DNA from: Clostridia bacterium
GTDB lineage: Bacteria; Bacillota; Clostridia; Oscillospirales; Acutalibacteraceae
Direction of reading: 5' to 3'
DNA length: 45,605 nt
NCBI GenBank assembly: GCA_017543285.1
Contig: JAFYGK010000018.1
Coordinates: 1 to 45,605, forward strand
Numbering within the stretch: the stretch's first letter is position 1; each line of letters opens with the position of its first letter. Under the pieces are notes generated by a model. The model was not told the DNA's origin, did no database searches, and saw nothing but the letters and a program-made list of their open reading frames with translations. This document shows, piece by piece, positions 26,139-37,275 of this stretch. The translations under genes were made by a program, and so were the position numbers.

Positions 26139-26356
26139 ATGAGCACCTCGTTTGACAGAGAGTTAAGAGCGAAAGTAAGCAGCCGCGCAGACCGGACGGT
26201 TTTTATCGTGACTCAGGAAACGGCAGGCTGCGTAAAACAGGGATCTTTCCCGGCTGCGAACCGGATCAGCCCGACGCAAAAGACGTCTCCGCAGTTATGC
26301 GGGCTTCTCGGCTCAAGTTATAAGGCTTTGGACCGTATAACGGCCGAAGCCGGTTT

Positions 26357-26794
26357 TCAGACCGGCTGCCGTTCCTCATATACTATGGCGCCGTTGGGAC
26401 AGCCCTTTACGCAGGCCGGCTCGCCGCAGGAATTTTCCAGACACAGCTCGCATTTCTGCATCGTACCGTTTTCGCTCTGTGCAAGCGCGCCGTAAGGGCA
26501 CACAAGCACGCAGGTAAAGCAGCCGACGCATTTGTTCCGGTCGATGCAGACCGCGCCGTCCCTTTTGGAAAGCGCGCCGGAAATGCAGCTTTTGACGCAG
26601 ATCGGGTCTGTGCAGTGTCGGCAGGAAACGGCAAAACTTATTCTTTCGTCGCCCTCGACGTGTATTCTCGGATATATCGGCTTGCCTTTGAGAGCCTTTA
26701 CCATGCTCGAAAGCCCGGAATTTGCAAAGGCGCAGTTATATTCGCACAGATGGCAGCCGAGGCACCATTCTTCGTTTACATATACTCGTTTCAT
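26357..26794 (-). CDS. Polyferredoxin-type 4Fe-4S protein of glutamate synthase
   Basis: A 145-residue protein of the HycB/DmsB type. Four Cys clusters are visible: CLGCHLCEYNC (about 11-21), CRHCTDPICVKSC (about 60-72), CVGCFTCVLVCP (about 90-101) and CELCLENSCGEPACVKGCP (about 113-131), enough for four [4Fe-4S] centres. It stands between the FMN core gene (26 bases upstream) and the FAD reductase gene, so it probably carries electrons between the two proteins. A similar combination is known for clostridial archaeal-type glutamate synthases. Confidence 0.9.
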   Translation of the reverse strand: MKRVYVNEEWCLGCHLCEYNCAFANSGLSSMVKALKGKPIYPRIHVEGDERISFAVSCRHCTDPICVKSCISGALSKRDGAVCIDRNKCVGCFTCVLVCPYGALAQSENGTMQKCELCLENSCGEPACVKGCPNGAIVYEERQPV

Positions 26795-26820
26795 TTGGTT
26801 TTTCCTTTCGGATCTGCCCT

Positions 26821-28326
26821 TTATTCTCCGGCGTGGGATATTCCCAGAATCTCAAGCTCCTTTTCGGTCAGCCCTATACCGCGAAGCATAAGGCGGTTTC
26901 CGCGCAGAGCCTCTATGGAGTTGATACCCATGCCGCCCAGCAGCTCTTTTATTTCGTGCCGCCATGCGTTCATCAGGTTGATAAGCCTTTCGCTGCCCGT
27001 GTTCGGGTTGAGCCTTTTGACAAGCTCCGGCTGTTGGGTAGCTATGCCCCAGTTGCATTTTCCGCTCTGGCAGGTGCGGCAGAGATGGCAGCCGAGAGCC
27101 AGAAGCGCCGCCGTCGCGATGTAGCATGCGTCCGCGCCGAGAGCCACCGCCTTGACGACGTCCGCCGCGCTGCGGATGCTTCCGCCGACGACCAGAGAAA
27201 CATTATTTCTTATGCCCTCGTCGCGCAGACGCTGATCGACCGAAGCCAGAGCCAGTTCTATCGGAATGCCTACGTTGTCGCGTATCCTTGTCGGCGCGGC
27301 TCCGGTTCCTCCTCGGAAGCCGTCTATCGCAATGATATCCGCGCCGCTTCGGGCGATTCCGCTGGCTATCGCCGCGATATTGTGTACGGCGGCCACCTTG
27401 ACGATGACCGGCTTTTTGTATTCGGTGGCTTCCTTGAGCGAAAAAACAAGCTGCCGCAGATCCTCTATGGAATATATATCGTGGTGCGGCGCGGGCGAAA
27501 TGGCGTCGGAGCCTTCCGGTATCATTCGCGTGCGGGAAATATCTCCGACGATTTTGGCTCCCGGAAGATGTCCTCCTATGCCCGGCTTTGCGCCCTGACC
27601 CATTTTTATCTCAACGGCGGCTCCCGCTTCAAGATAGCGTTCATGCACTCCGAAGCGTCCGGACGCCACCTGTACTATGGTGTTCGCCCCGTATTTGTAG
27701 AAGTTTTCGTGCAGGCCGCCCTCTCCGGTGTTGTAGAATATCCCCAGCGCGGTCGCGGCGCGCGCAAGCGATTCGTGCGCATTGTAGCTTATAGAGCCGT
27801 AGCTCATGGCGGAAAACATCACCGGCATGGACAGCTCAAGCTGCGGCGGCAGTTCGCATTTGATTTTGCCGTCCTCTCTTCTCTCGATCCTCTGCGGCTT
27901 TTTGCCGAGAAAGACCCTTGTCTCCATCGGCTCTCTGAGCGGGTCGATGGGCGGATTTGTCACCTGCGAAGCGTTTATCAGTATTCTGTCCCAGTAGACG
28001 GGCAGCGGCTTGGGATTTCCCATGGAGGAGAGCAGCACGCCGCCGCTGTTGGCCTGCTTGTATATTTCCTTTATCGTATCGTTCTGCCAGTTGGCGTTTT
28101 CACGCAGCAGGCAGTCGTTTTTGACTATTTTCAGCGCCTTTGTCGGACACAGCGACACGCATCTCTGGCAGTCGACGCATTTTGTCCCGTCGCTGAGCAT
28201 AAGCCCCGCGTCCGCGTCGTAATAATGCACTTCGTTGGCGCACTGCCGCTCGCAGACACGGCAGGCTATGCATCGGCTGTCGTTTCTGACGACTTCGAAT
28301 TCCGGATTTATGTATAACGCGTTCAA
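26821..28326 (-). CDS. gltS: Glutamate synthase FMN/Fe-S core subunit
   Basis: Catalytic core that converts 2-oxoglutarate and ammonia (from the amidotransferase subunit) into glutamate. 501 residues. An N-terminal ferredoxin-like part holds CIACRVCERQC (about 19-29) and CVDCQRCVSLCP (about 49-60). The rest is the glutamate synthase central/FMN barrel: FSAMSYGSISYNAHESLARA, NTGEGGL, GQGAKPGIGGHLPG, SPAPHHDIYSIEDL, DGFRGGTGAAPTRIRD and a final Cys cluster GCHLCRTCQSGKCNWGIAT. The length and domain order match the archaeal-type enzyme rather than the 1500-residue bacterial GltB. Its start overlaps the stop of the amidotransferase gene (ATGA). I use gltS in that sense, not for the glutamate permease of the same name. 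Confidence 0.92.
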   Translation of the reverse strand: MNALYINPEFEVVRNDSRCIACRVCERQCANEVHYYDADAGLMLSDGTKCVDCQRCVSLCPTKALKIVKNDCLLRENANWQNDTIKEIYKQANSGGVLLSSMGNPKPLPVYWDRILINASQVTNPPIDPLREPMETRVFLGKKPQRIERREDGKIKCELPPQLELSMPVMFSAMSYGSISYNAHESLARAATALGIFYNTGEGGLHENFYKYGANTIVQVASGRFGVHERYLEAGAAVEIKMGQGAKPGIGGHLPGAKIVGDISRTRMIPEGSDAISPAPHHDIYSIEDLRQLVFSLKEATEYKKPVIVKVAAVHNIAAIASGIARSGADIIAIDGFRGGTGAAPTRIRDNVGIPIELALASVDQRLRDEGIRNNVSLVVGGSIRSAADVVKAVALGADACYIATAALLALGCHLCRTCQSGKCNWGIATQQPELVKRLNPNTGSERLINLMNAWRHEIKELLGGMGINSIEALRGNRLMLRGIGLTEKELEILGISHAGE

Positions 28327-29465
28327 ACCCGAACACCGTCCTTGACTTTTATTATGACCGGCTCGCCTCCGGCAGGAGCGTATATGTTTTCCGCGTCCGG
28401 CTCCATGACCCTGATCGCCGCCTCTTCGCTGGAAACATAGACCCTGTCTCCTTTTTCACCGACGACCATGGAGCGCAGCTTGAGCCGGTCGTTGAGAGCC
28501 ATCAATCCGCCGGTGAAGCCGAGCACTATGGAAAAGGGTCCGGTGACAAGCAGACTGGGGAATACCGTGCGCAGATAGATGTGCTTTAGCTTGTCCTCGA
28601 GGTCGGTCTTGCTCTCTATCGTACTCCAGAAGGGAGCCGCGATGACGCTCGCGGCTTCTCCCAGGGTCAGTCCCTGCACCCTGACGAGATAATCGAGGAT
28701 GTATGTTATGACCTCGGTGTCAGTCTGCAAGGTGCATTTGTAGCCGAACATTTCTATAAAGCGGCGGTTTGCGTCGTAGGAGGAAATTTCCCCGTTGTGC
28801 ACCACCGAATAATCGAGCAGCGTAAACGGGTGCGCTCCGCCCCACCATCCGGGAGTATTTGTAGGATACCGTCCGTGCGCCGTCCACGAATAGCCTTCAT
28901 ATTCGTCAAGCCGGTAAAACAAGCCGACGTCCTCCGGGTATCCGACCGCCTTGAAGGCGCCCATGTTCTTGCCGCTTGAGAAAATGTACGCTCCCTTGAG
29001 ACCGGTGTTTATCTTCATCACCGCGCGCGCGACAAATTCCTTTTCATCCACCTGCATGGACGAAACTGCCGATTTGAGCGGAGCGACAAAATATCTCCAT
29101 ATTATCGGCTCGTCGGTGATTGCGGGTATCTTTCTCGTCGGGATTATTTCGGAATGTACTATCTCAAACCTTTCGGCGAGGAAGCTTTCGCATTGCTTTC
29201 GCGTGTCGCGCGAGTCAAAAAACATATGAAAAGCATAAAAATCCCTGTACTGCGGATAGATGCCGTAGGCCGCAAAGCCGCCGCCCAGACCGTTGGAGCG
29301 GTCGTGCATGGGGCGCATAGCTTCGGTGATGCTTTCGCCGGTCATCTTTTTTCCGTCTCTGGAAATCACAGCCGCGATCGCACAGCCGGACGGTATTCTT
29401 ATCTGACCCTCTTTTTTCATGAATCGCTTCAGCCTTTCGGGATAAAATGCGGAAAAGGCGTTCAT
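28323..29465 (-). CDS. Glutamate synthase amidotransferase (class II GATase) subunit
   Basis: Glutamine-hydrolysing subunit that supplies ammonia to the FMN core. The Ntn-hydrolase nucleophile is the Cys of IPSGCAIAAV, so a short N-terminal propeptide must be removed, as in PurF. Other class II features are MHDRSNGLGGGFAAYGIYP, TAHGRYPTNTPG, SVVHNGEISSYDANRR and QTDTEVITYILDYL. First gene of the seven-gene minus-strand operon. The start is uncertain. The promoter's transcript begins near 29511, so codons upstream are excluded. ATG 29465 (MNAFSAFYPERLKRF) keeps a plausible N terminus but lies in the 3' arm of the leader hairpin; ATG 29420 is the alternative. Neither has a strong ribosome site. 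Confidence 0.88.
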   Translation of the reverse strand: MNAFSAFYPERLKRFMKKEGQIRIPSGCAIAAVISRDGKKMTGESITEAMRPMHDRSNGLGGGFAAYGIYPQYRDFYAFHMFFDSRDTRKQCESFLAERFEIVHSEIIPTRKIPAITDEPIIWRYFVAPLKSAVSSMQVDEKEFVARAVMKINTGLKGAYIFSSGKNMGAFKAVGYPEDVGLFYRLDEYEGYSWTAHGRYPTNTPGWWGGAHPFTLLDYSVVHNGEISSYDANRRFIEMFGYKCTLQTDTEVITYILDYLVRVQGLTLGEAASVIAAPFWSTIESKTDLEDKLKHIYLRTVFPSLLVTGPFSIVLGFTGGLMALNDRLKLRSMVVGEKGDRVYVSSEEAAIRVMEPDAENIYAPAGGEPVIIKVKDGVRV

Positions 29466-29504
29466 TTTGGTACACAAGCCCCGTGCATCAAAATGAACGC
29501 CTTT
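29451..29504 (-). terminator. Leader hairpin / putative attenuator of the gltS operon
   Basis: On the minus strand AAAGGCGTTCATTTTG (29504-29489) pairs perfectly over 16 bp with CAAAATGAACGCCTTT (29469-29454), loop of 19 bases, followed by TCC. It starts about seven bases after the expected transcription start. It looks like an intrinsic terminator or a translation-blocking hairpin in the leader and shares the 5' AAAGGC start with the gdhA and glnN leaders. Confidence 0.8.
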
Positions 29505-29517
29505 GCTCATTGACCGT

Positions 29518-29546
29518 ATTATACACCAATGTGAATTATTTGTCAA
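29518..29546 (-). promoter_or_regulatory. Sigma-A promoter of the gltS operon
   Basis: On the minus strand TTGACA (29546-29541), a 17-bp spacer and TATAAT (29523-29518): a consensus promoter. It is divergent from the gdhA promoter; the two -35 boxes are 54 bp apart across a very AT-rich stretch. Confidence 0.92.
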
Positions 29547-29601
29547 TACTTCGCTTTGATGATTTAAACCGACAAATTTTTTAATTTTTTGGAAAAAGGG
29601 G

Positions 29602-29630
29602 TTGACAAAAAATTATCACAGGTGTAAAAT
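29602..29630 (+). promoter_or_regulatory. Sigma-A promoter of gdhA
   Basis: TTGACA (29602-29607), 17-bp spacer, TAAAAT (29625-29630). The spacer resembles that of the divergent gltS promoter, both ending GGTG directly before the -10. Confidence 0.9.
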
Positions 29631-29639
29631 GCTTCACAG

Positions 29640-31144
<1,505 letters not shown>

Positions 31145-31167
31145 TTCCGTGAATCCGCAGGGCTTAT

Positions 31168-31195
31168 TAATACAGCAAAGGTAATACAGCAAAGG
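31168..31195 (+). repeat. Tandem 14-bp repeat before the glnN leader hairpin
   Basis: TAATACAGCAAAGG occurs twice without a gap (31168-31181 and 31182-31195). The second copy runs into the hairpin. Each copy contains TAATAC, which could act as a -10, but no convincing -35 is present. Confidence 0.75.
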
Positions 31196-31245
31196 CAAAG
31201 ACGTCTTTAAAACCGGTTGCTGCGGACGTCTTTGCCTTTATTATT
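31191..31245 (+). terminator. Leader terminator between gdhA and glnN
   Basis: AAAGGCAAAGACGTC (31191-31205) and GACGTCTTTGCCTTT (31225-31239) form a perfect 15-bp stem, followed by ATTATTAAT. It lies 47 bases after gdhA and 38 bases before glnN, so it may end the gdhA transcript and attenuate glnN. Same AAAGGC start as the gltS and gdhA leaders. Confidence 0.88.
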
Positions 31246-31277
31246 AATGATATCAAGCAAAAAAGGAGATGTTTTTC

Positions 31278-33374
<2,097 letters not shown>

Positions 33375-33404
33375 AATGCTGAAATACCAAGGAGATGATC
33401 TTAT

Positions 33405-35162
33405 ATGAATGAGGCTGTAAGAGAATTTGTCTCACAGGCCGCTTCCGGCGAGGTATTCGCCGTATGGTTCCTGATAGGAGCCGCGCTGGTCTTCTGGATG
33501 CAGGCAGGCTTCGCAATGGTCGAGGCAGGCTTTACCAGAGCCAAAAACACCGGCAACATCATAATGAAAAACCTGATGGATTTCTGCATCGGAACGGTCG
33601 TTTTTATCCTGATCGGTTTCGGCCTTTTGATGGGCGAGGATCTTGTCGGACTTATCGGAAAACCCGGTTTTGATCTTTTCACGGCATATGCCGACTTCAA
33701 TTTCTCGAGCTTTGTATTCAACCTCGTTTTCTGCGCGACCACGGCGACCATTGTATCGGGAGCCATGGCCGAGCGCACGAAATTCTTATCATACTGCATT
33801 TATTCGGGAGTCATTTCGGCTCTCATCTATCCTATAGAAGCGCACTGGATATGGGGCGGAGGCTGGCTGAGCTCAATGGGCTTCCACGATTTCGCCGGGT
33901 CCTGCGCAATACATATGGTGGGCGGAATATCGGCGCTGATAGGCGCCAAGATACTCGGCCCGCGAATCGGAAAGTTCAATCGCGATAAGGAGGGAAAGGT
34001 CACCAAGGTCAATGCCTTTCCCGGCCACAGCATCGCGCTCGGCGCGCTGGGCGTATTCATACTCTGGCTGGGCTGGTACGGTTTCAACGGAGCCGCCGCG
34101 ACTTCGGTCGGTCAGCTCGGCTCCATATTCCTCACAACCACCGTTTCCCCCGCGGTCGCGACGGTATCCTGCATGATATTCACCTGGATAAAGTACGGCA
34201 AGCCCGACGTTTCCATGTGCCTTAACGCTTCGCTTGCAGGGCTTGTCGCCATTACCGCCGGCTGCGACGTGACAGACGCTCTCGGCGCTTCGGCAATAGG
34301 CGCGGTCTCCGGCCTGCTGGTCGTGTTCGGCGTGTGGCTGCTCGACCATAAGCTCCATATCGACGATCCTGTCGGCGCGGTCGCCGTTCACTGCCTCAAC
34401 GGGATTTGGGGCACGATCGCAGTCGGACTGTTCGCAACACCGTCGGCGCCCGCATATTCAATCGCAAACGCCTCCGGCAGAACGCTGACCGGATTGTTTT
34501 ACGGCGGCGGTTTCGAGCTGCTCGGCTTGCAGCTTACTGGCTTCGCCGCAGTGGCCGCCTGGACGGTTGTCACAATAACCGCGACCTTCTTCGCTATCAG
34601 GGCAATCGTCGGACTCCGCGCGAGCCGCGAGGAGGAAATGACCGGACTTGACATTACCGAGCATGGTCTCCCCTCGGCATATGCAGGCTTTGCCATGCTG
34701 CCGGAATACATAGAGGAAGGCGACGTCGTTGTCGGGGTTTCGGGCGATATTCCCGTTGCGGAGGCGGTTCCCGTCAAAAAGGTTCCTTCTTTTGCTGAAG
34801 GAACTCCGAAATTCACCAAGGTAGAGATAGTCTGCAAGGAATCGCGCTTCGAGGCCCTGAAGAACGCCATGATGAAGATAGGCATCACCGGCATGACGGT
34901 ATCCCATGTACTGGGATGCGGAGCCCAGAAGGGCAAGCCGGAATACTATCGCGGCGTCCAGATAGAGGCAAATCTGCTGCCCAAGATCCAGGTTGACATC
35001 GTGGTCAGCAAGGTGCCCGTCAGAAGCGTTATAGAAACCGCCAAAAAGGTTCTTTACACGGGACATATCGGCGACGGAAAGATATTTGTTTACGATGTTG
35101 AAAACGTCGTTAAGATACGCACAGGCGAAGAGGGCTACGACGCCCTTCAGGATGTGGAATAA
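33405..35162 (+). CDS. amt: Ammonium transporter fused to a PII signalling domain
   Basis: 585 residues. Residues about 1-405 are an Amt/Rh channel with about eleven membrane helices. The twin-histidine pore residues occur in GSCAIHMVGGISAL and AVAVHCLNGIWGT, with EAGFTRAKN near the start and WLGWYGFNG in the middle. After a linker (about 405-468), residues 469-580 form a PII/GlnK domain: TKVEIVCKESRFEALKNAMM, the T-loop region GKPEYYRGVQIEANLLPK and the signature TGHIGDGKIFVYDVENV. In most bacteria GlnK is a separate protein that plugs Amt; the fusion puts the regulator on the channel itself. Ribosome site AAGGAGATG. It follows glnN by 30 bases, so it is probably in the same transcript. Confidence 0.95.
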   Translation: MNEAVREFVSQAASGEVFAVWFLIGAALVFWMQAGFAMVEAGFTRAKNTGNIIMKNLMDFCIGTVVFILIGFGLLMGEDLVGLIGKPGFDLFTAYADFNFSSFVFNLVFCATTATIVSGAMAERTKFLSYCIYSGVISALIYPIEAHWIWGGGWLSSMGFHDFAGSCAIHMVGGISALIGAKILGPRIGKFNRDKEGKVTKVNAFPGHSIALGALGVFILWLGWYGFNGAAATSVGQLGSIFLTTTVSPAVATVSCMIFTWIKYGKPDVSMCLNASLAGLVAITAGCDVTDALGASAIGAVSGLLVVFGVWLLDHKLHIDDPVGAVAVHCLNGIWGTIAVGLFATPSAPAYSIANASGRTLTGLFYGGGFELLGLQLTGFAAVAAWTVVTITATFFAIRAIVGLRASREEEMTGLDITEHGLPSAYAGFAMLPEYIEEGDVVVGVSGDIPVAEAVPVKKVPSFAEGTPKFTKVEIVCKESRFEALKNAMMKIGITGMTVSHVLGCGAQKGKPEYYRGVQIEANLLPKIQVDIVVSKVPVRSVIETAKKVLYTGHIGDGKIFVYDVENVVKIRTGEEGYDALQDVE

Positions 35163-35179
35163 CGAAAGGAGAAGAAACA

Positions 35180-35347
35180 ATGCCCGGCAAGGAAAGCGAA
35201 TTTGCCCCCAAGGTTGATTTCGGGAATCTGAATCCGCAGATGCTTATCGGAGATGACGAAGACGGAGAAAAAATCGAAAAGGCTTTTCTCTCATCGCCGG
35301 AGGATGCGGAAAACGAGTATAAGCGCAGCACCGCTTCGTGGGATTGA
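35180..35347 (+). CDS. Small acidic protein (55 aa) downstream of amt
   Basis: A 55-codon ORF begins 17 bases after the amt stop with the ribosome site AAAGGAG. The protein starts MPGKESEFAPKVDFGNL, has the acidic run GDDEDGEKIEKAF and ends KRSTASWD. No membrane segment, Cys or His is present. The ribosome site and spacing make translation likely. It is probably a small accessory of the nitrogen operon. I do not recognise a family. Confidence 0.65.
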   Translation: MPGKESEFAPKVDFGNLNPQMLIGDDEDGEKIEKAFLSSPEDAENEYKRSTASWD

Positions 35348-35395
35348 CACGAATGGTCTGCCTGCCAGTTAAGGGATCAGTTTGACAGCACCGGT

Positions 35396-35432
35396 AAGAC
35401 GGCGCGGTATTCTCTCAGTGCCGCGCTGTCTT
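35396..35432 (+). other. Hairpin between the nitrogen and purine blocks
   Basis: AAGACGGCGCGG (35396-35407) pairs with CCGCGCTGTCTT (35421-35432) over 12 bp with one G-U pair. No U tract follows, so it may be a weak terminator for the amt transcript or part of the guaA leader. Confidence 0.5.
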
Positions 35433-35520
35433 CGGCATGTCCGGAGAGCAACAAAAATGCAACGGAGCATTATACATGCCGCGCGGAATGCCGACGGACT
35501 TCGGACGGGTATTTCCGTGA

Positions 35521-35660
35521 GGACAAAAGCCCCGTCGGTTCTTAGCCGGGGCAATTTGCTGTTTTCAGAACAGGTAAGCGGTGGAAAACCACCGCAGCCA
35601 TTCAACTTGATAAGCTAAGCATATCCGCGAGGCGCACTTTACCCTGCGCGGCAAATAATT
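35521..35660 (+). ncRNA. Structured leader upstream of guaA, possible riboregulator
   Basis: Several nested hairpins: GCCCCG (35529-35534)/CGGGGC (35547-35552); CTGTT (35559-35563)/AACAG (35569-35573); GCGGTGG (35578-35584)/CCACCGC (35589-35595) with loop AAAA; and CCGCG (35625-35629)/CGCGG (35647-35651). CTTAGC (35541-35546) can pair with GCTAAG (35614-35619), closing a multi-stem junction or pseudoknot. I cannot match it to a riboswitch class I know (it is not purine, THF, TPP, FMN, SAM or ZTP by eye). The rest of the 35348-35696 gap holds no gene. Confidence 0.45.
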
Positions 35661-35696
35661 CCGAAGGACAAATAAAAAGAAACGCAGGTGAACCAT

Positions 35697-37229
35697 TTGG
35701 AAAAAATCCTTGTGCTGGACTTCGGCGGCCAGTATGACCAGCTCATTGCCCGCCGTGTGCGCGAGCAGCGCGTTTTCGCTGAAATAAAACCCTACAACAA
35801 AATCTCGCTGTACGAAATAAAAAATGCCGCCTACAAGGGCATCATATTCACCGGCGGCCCCAACAGCGTATATGACGATTCATCGCCGCGTTTTGATAAG
35901 GGCATACTCAACGCCGGAATACCGGTTTTGGGAATATGCTACGGACATCAGCTTCTCGCCTTTCTTGCCGGAGCAAAGGTTTCCCCTGCTCTTGACGGCA
36001 GTGAATACGGTAAAACACAGGTCAGATTCTACGGCAGCCCGCTATTTGACGGTCTGCCGGAGACCGCCGCCTGCTGGATGAGCCATACCGACCGGATAGA
36101 GCAGCTCCCGGACGGCCTTGAGATAACCGCAAGCACCGACAAATGTTGCTGCGCCGCCTTTTGCGACAGAAGGAGAAGGCTGTACGGAGTGCAGTTTCAT
36201 CCCGAGGTGACCCACACCGAATACGGCGCGCAGATACTGGCAAATTTTCTTTTCGGCGTCTGCGGCTGCTCGGGCGACTGGCGAATGGAAGATTTCATAG
36301 AAAGCTCGGTTGAAAAGTACCGCGCAAGCCTTTCGGGAAAAAGGGTGCTGCTCGCTCTTTCCGGCGGCGTGGATTCCTCGGCTGCCGCCTTGCTGCTGCA
36401 CAGAGCCATCGGAGAAAACCTTGTCTGCGTTTTTGTCGATCACGGACTGCTGCGAAAGAACGAGGGCGATTATGCGGAGCGCACCTTTAAAAAAGAGCTG
36501 GGCTTAAATCTGATAAGGGTAAACGCCGGCGAAAGATTTTTAAGCAAGCTGCGCGGCGTGACCGACCCGGAGAAAAAGCGCAGAATAATAGGAGCGGAGT
36601 TTATCCGCGTGTTTGAGAAAGAGGCGAAAAAGCTCGGCAAAATCGACGTTTTGGCTCAGGGCACAATCTACCCCGACATAGTTGAAAGCGGTAAGGGCGA
36701 TTCGGCTGTGATAAAAAGCCATCACAACGTCGGAGGGCTTCCCGAAACCATGGCGTTTGAGGAAATCGTCGAACCTCTGCGCGAGCTTTTCAAGGACGAG
36801 GTCAGACAGGTCGGAGAACGGCTTGGCCTGCCGCGCCGCCTTGCAATGCGCCAGCCCTTTCCCGGCCCGGGTCTCGCCGTGAGAATAGCGGGCGAAATCA
36901 CGGAGGAGCGGCTGCGCATGGTGCGCGAAGCCGACGCCATCTTCCGGGAGGAGATCAAGAACGCCGATCTTGATGCGCCGCCCGATCAGTATTTCGCCGC
37001 GCTGACCGATACAAAGAGCGTAGGCGTTATGGGAGACAAGCGCACCTACGGTTATATCATCGCGCTGAGAGCGGTCACCACCGACGATTTTATGACCGCA
37101 GAATGGACAAGACTCCCCTTTGACCTGCTGGAAAGAGCAGGCAGCAGAATAACCAACGAGGTCGCCGGAGTGTCGAGAGTGGTTTACGATATAACCGGCA
37201 AGCCGCCGGCAACGGTGGAATTTGAATAG
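35697..37229 (+). CDS. guaA: GMP synthase (glutamine-hydrolysing)
   Basis: Converts XMP + glutamine + ATP to GMP. About 510 residues, full length. A class I amidotransferase domain comes first ([20 protein letters not shown], nucleophile Cys in [14 protein letters not shown], His/Glu in [14 protein letters not shown]), then the ATP pyrophosphatase domain (PP-loop [38 protein letters not shown]) and the C-terminal dimerisation domain ([30 protein letters not shown]). I start at TTG 35697 because AGGTGA lies five bases upstream; GTG 35688 is possible but has no good site. First gene of a run with purF, carA and carB, all users or binders of glutamine. Confidence 0.95.
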   Translation: MEKILVLDFGGQYDQLIARRVREQRVFAEIKPYNKISLYEIKNAAYKGIIFTGGPNSVYDDSSPRFDKGILNAGIPVLGICYGHQLLAFLAGAKVSPALDGSEYGKTQVRFYGSPLFDGLPETAACWMSHTDRIEQLPDGLEITASTDKCCCAAFCDRRRRLYGVQFHPEVTHTEYGAQILANFLFGVCGCSGDWRMEDFIESSVEKYRASLSGKRVLLALSGGVDSSAAALLLHRAIGENLVCVFVDHGLLRKNEGDYAERTFKKELGLNLIRVNAGERFLSKLRGVTDPEKKRRIIGAEFIRVFEKEAKKLGKIDVLAQGTIYPDIVESGKGDSAVIKSHHNVGGLPETMAFEEIVEPLRELFKDEVRQVGERLGLPRRLAMRQPFPGPGLAVRIAGEITEERLRMVREADAIFREEIKNADLDAPPDQYFAALTDTKSVGVMGDKRTYGYIIALRAVTTDDFMTAEWTRLPFDLLERAGSRITNEVAGVSRVVYDITGKPPATVEFE

Positions 37230-37275
37230 AGCGCACAGCAAAAACAAACATCAGCAGAGGCAAAGGAGCCGGCAA

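Noticed and set aside
26139..26356. Small gene in the 218-base gap between the FAD reductase and ferredoxin genes
   Set aside because: No frame with a start, a ribosome site and protein-like content was found on either strand.
26722..28317. 531-codon plus-strand frame opposite the glutamate synthase core
   Set aside because: The minus-strand frame has clear Fe-S and FMN motifs; the opposite frame is low in recognisable structure and has no ribosome site.
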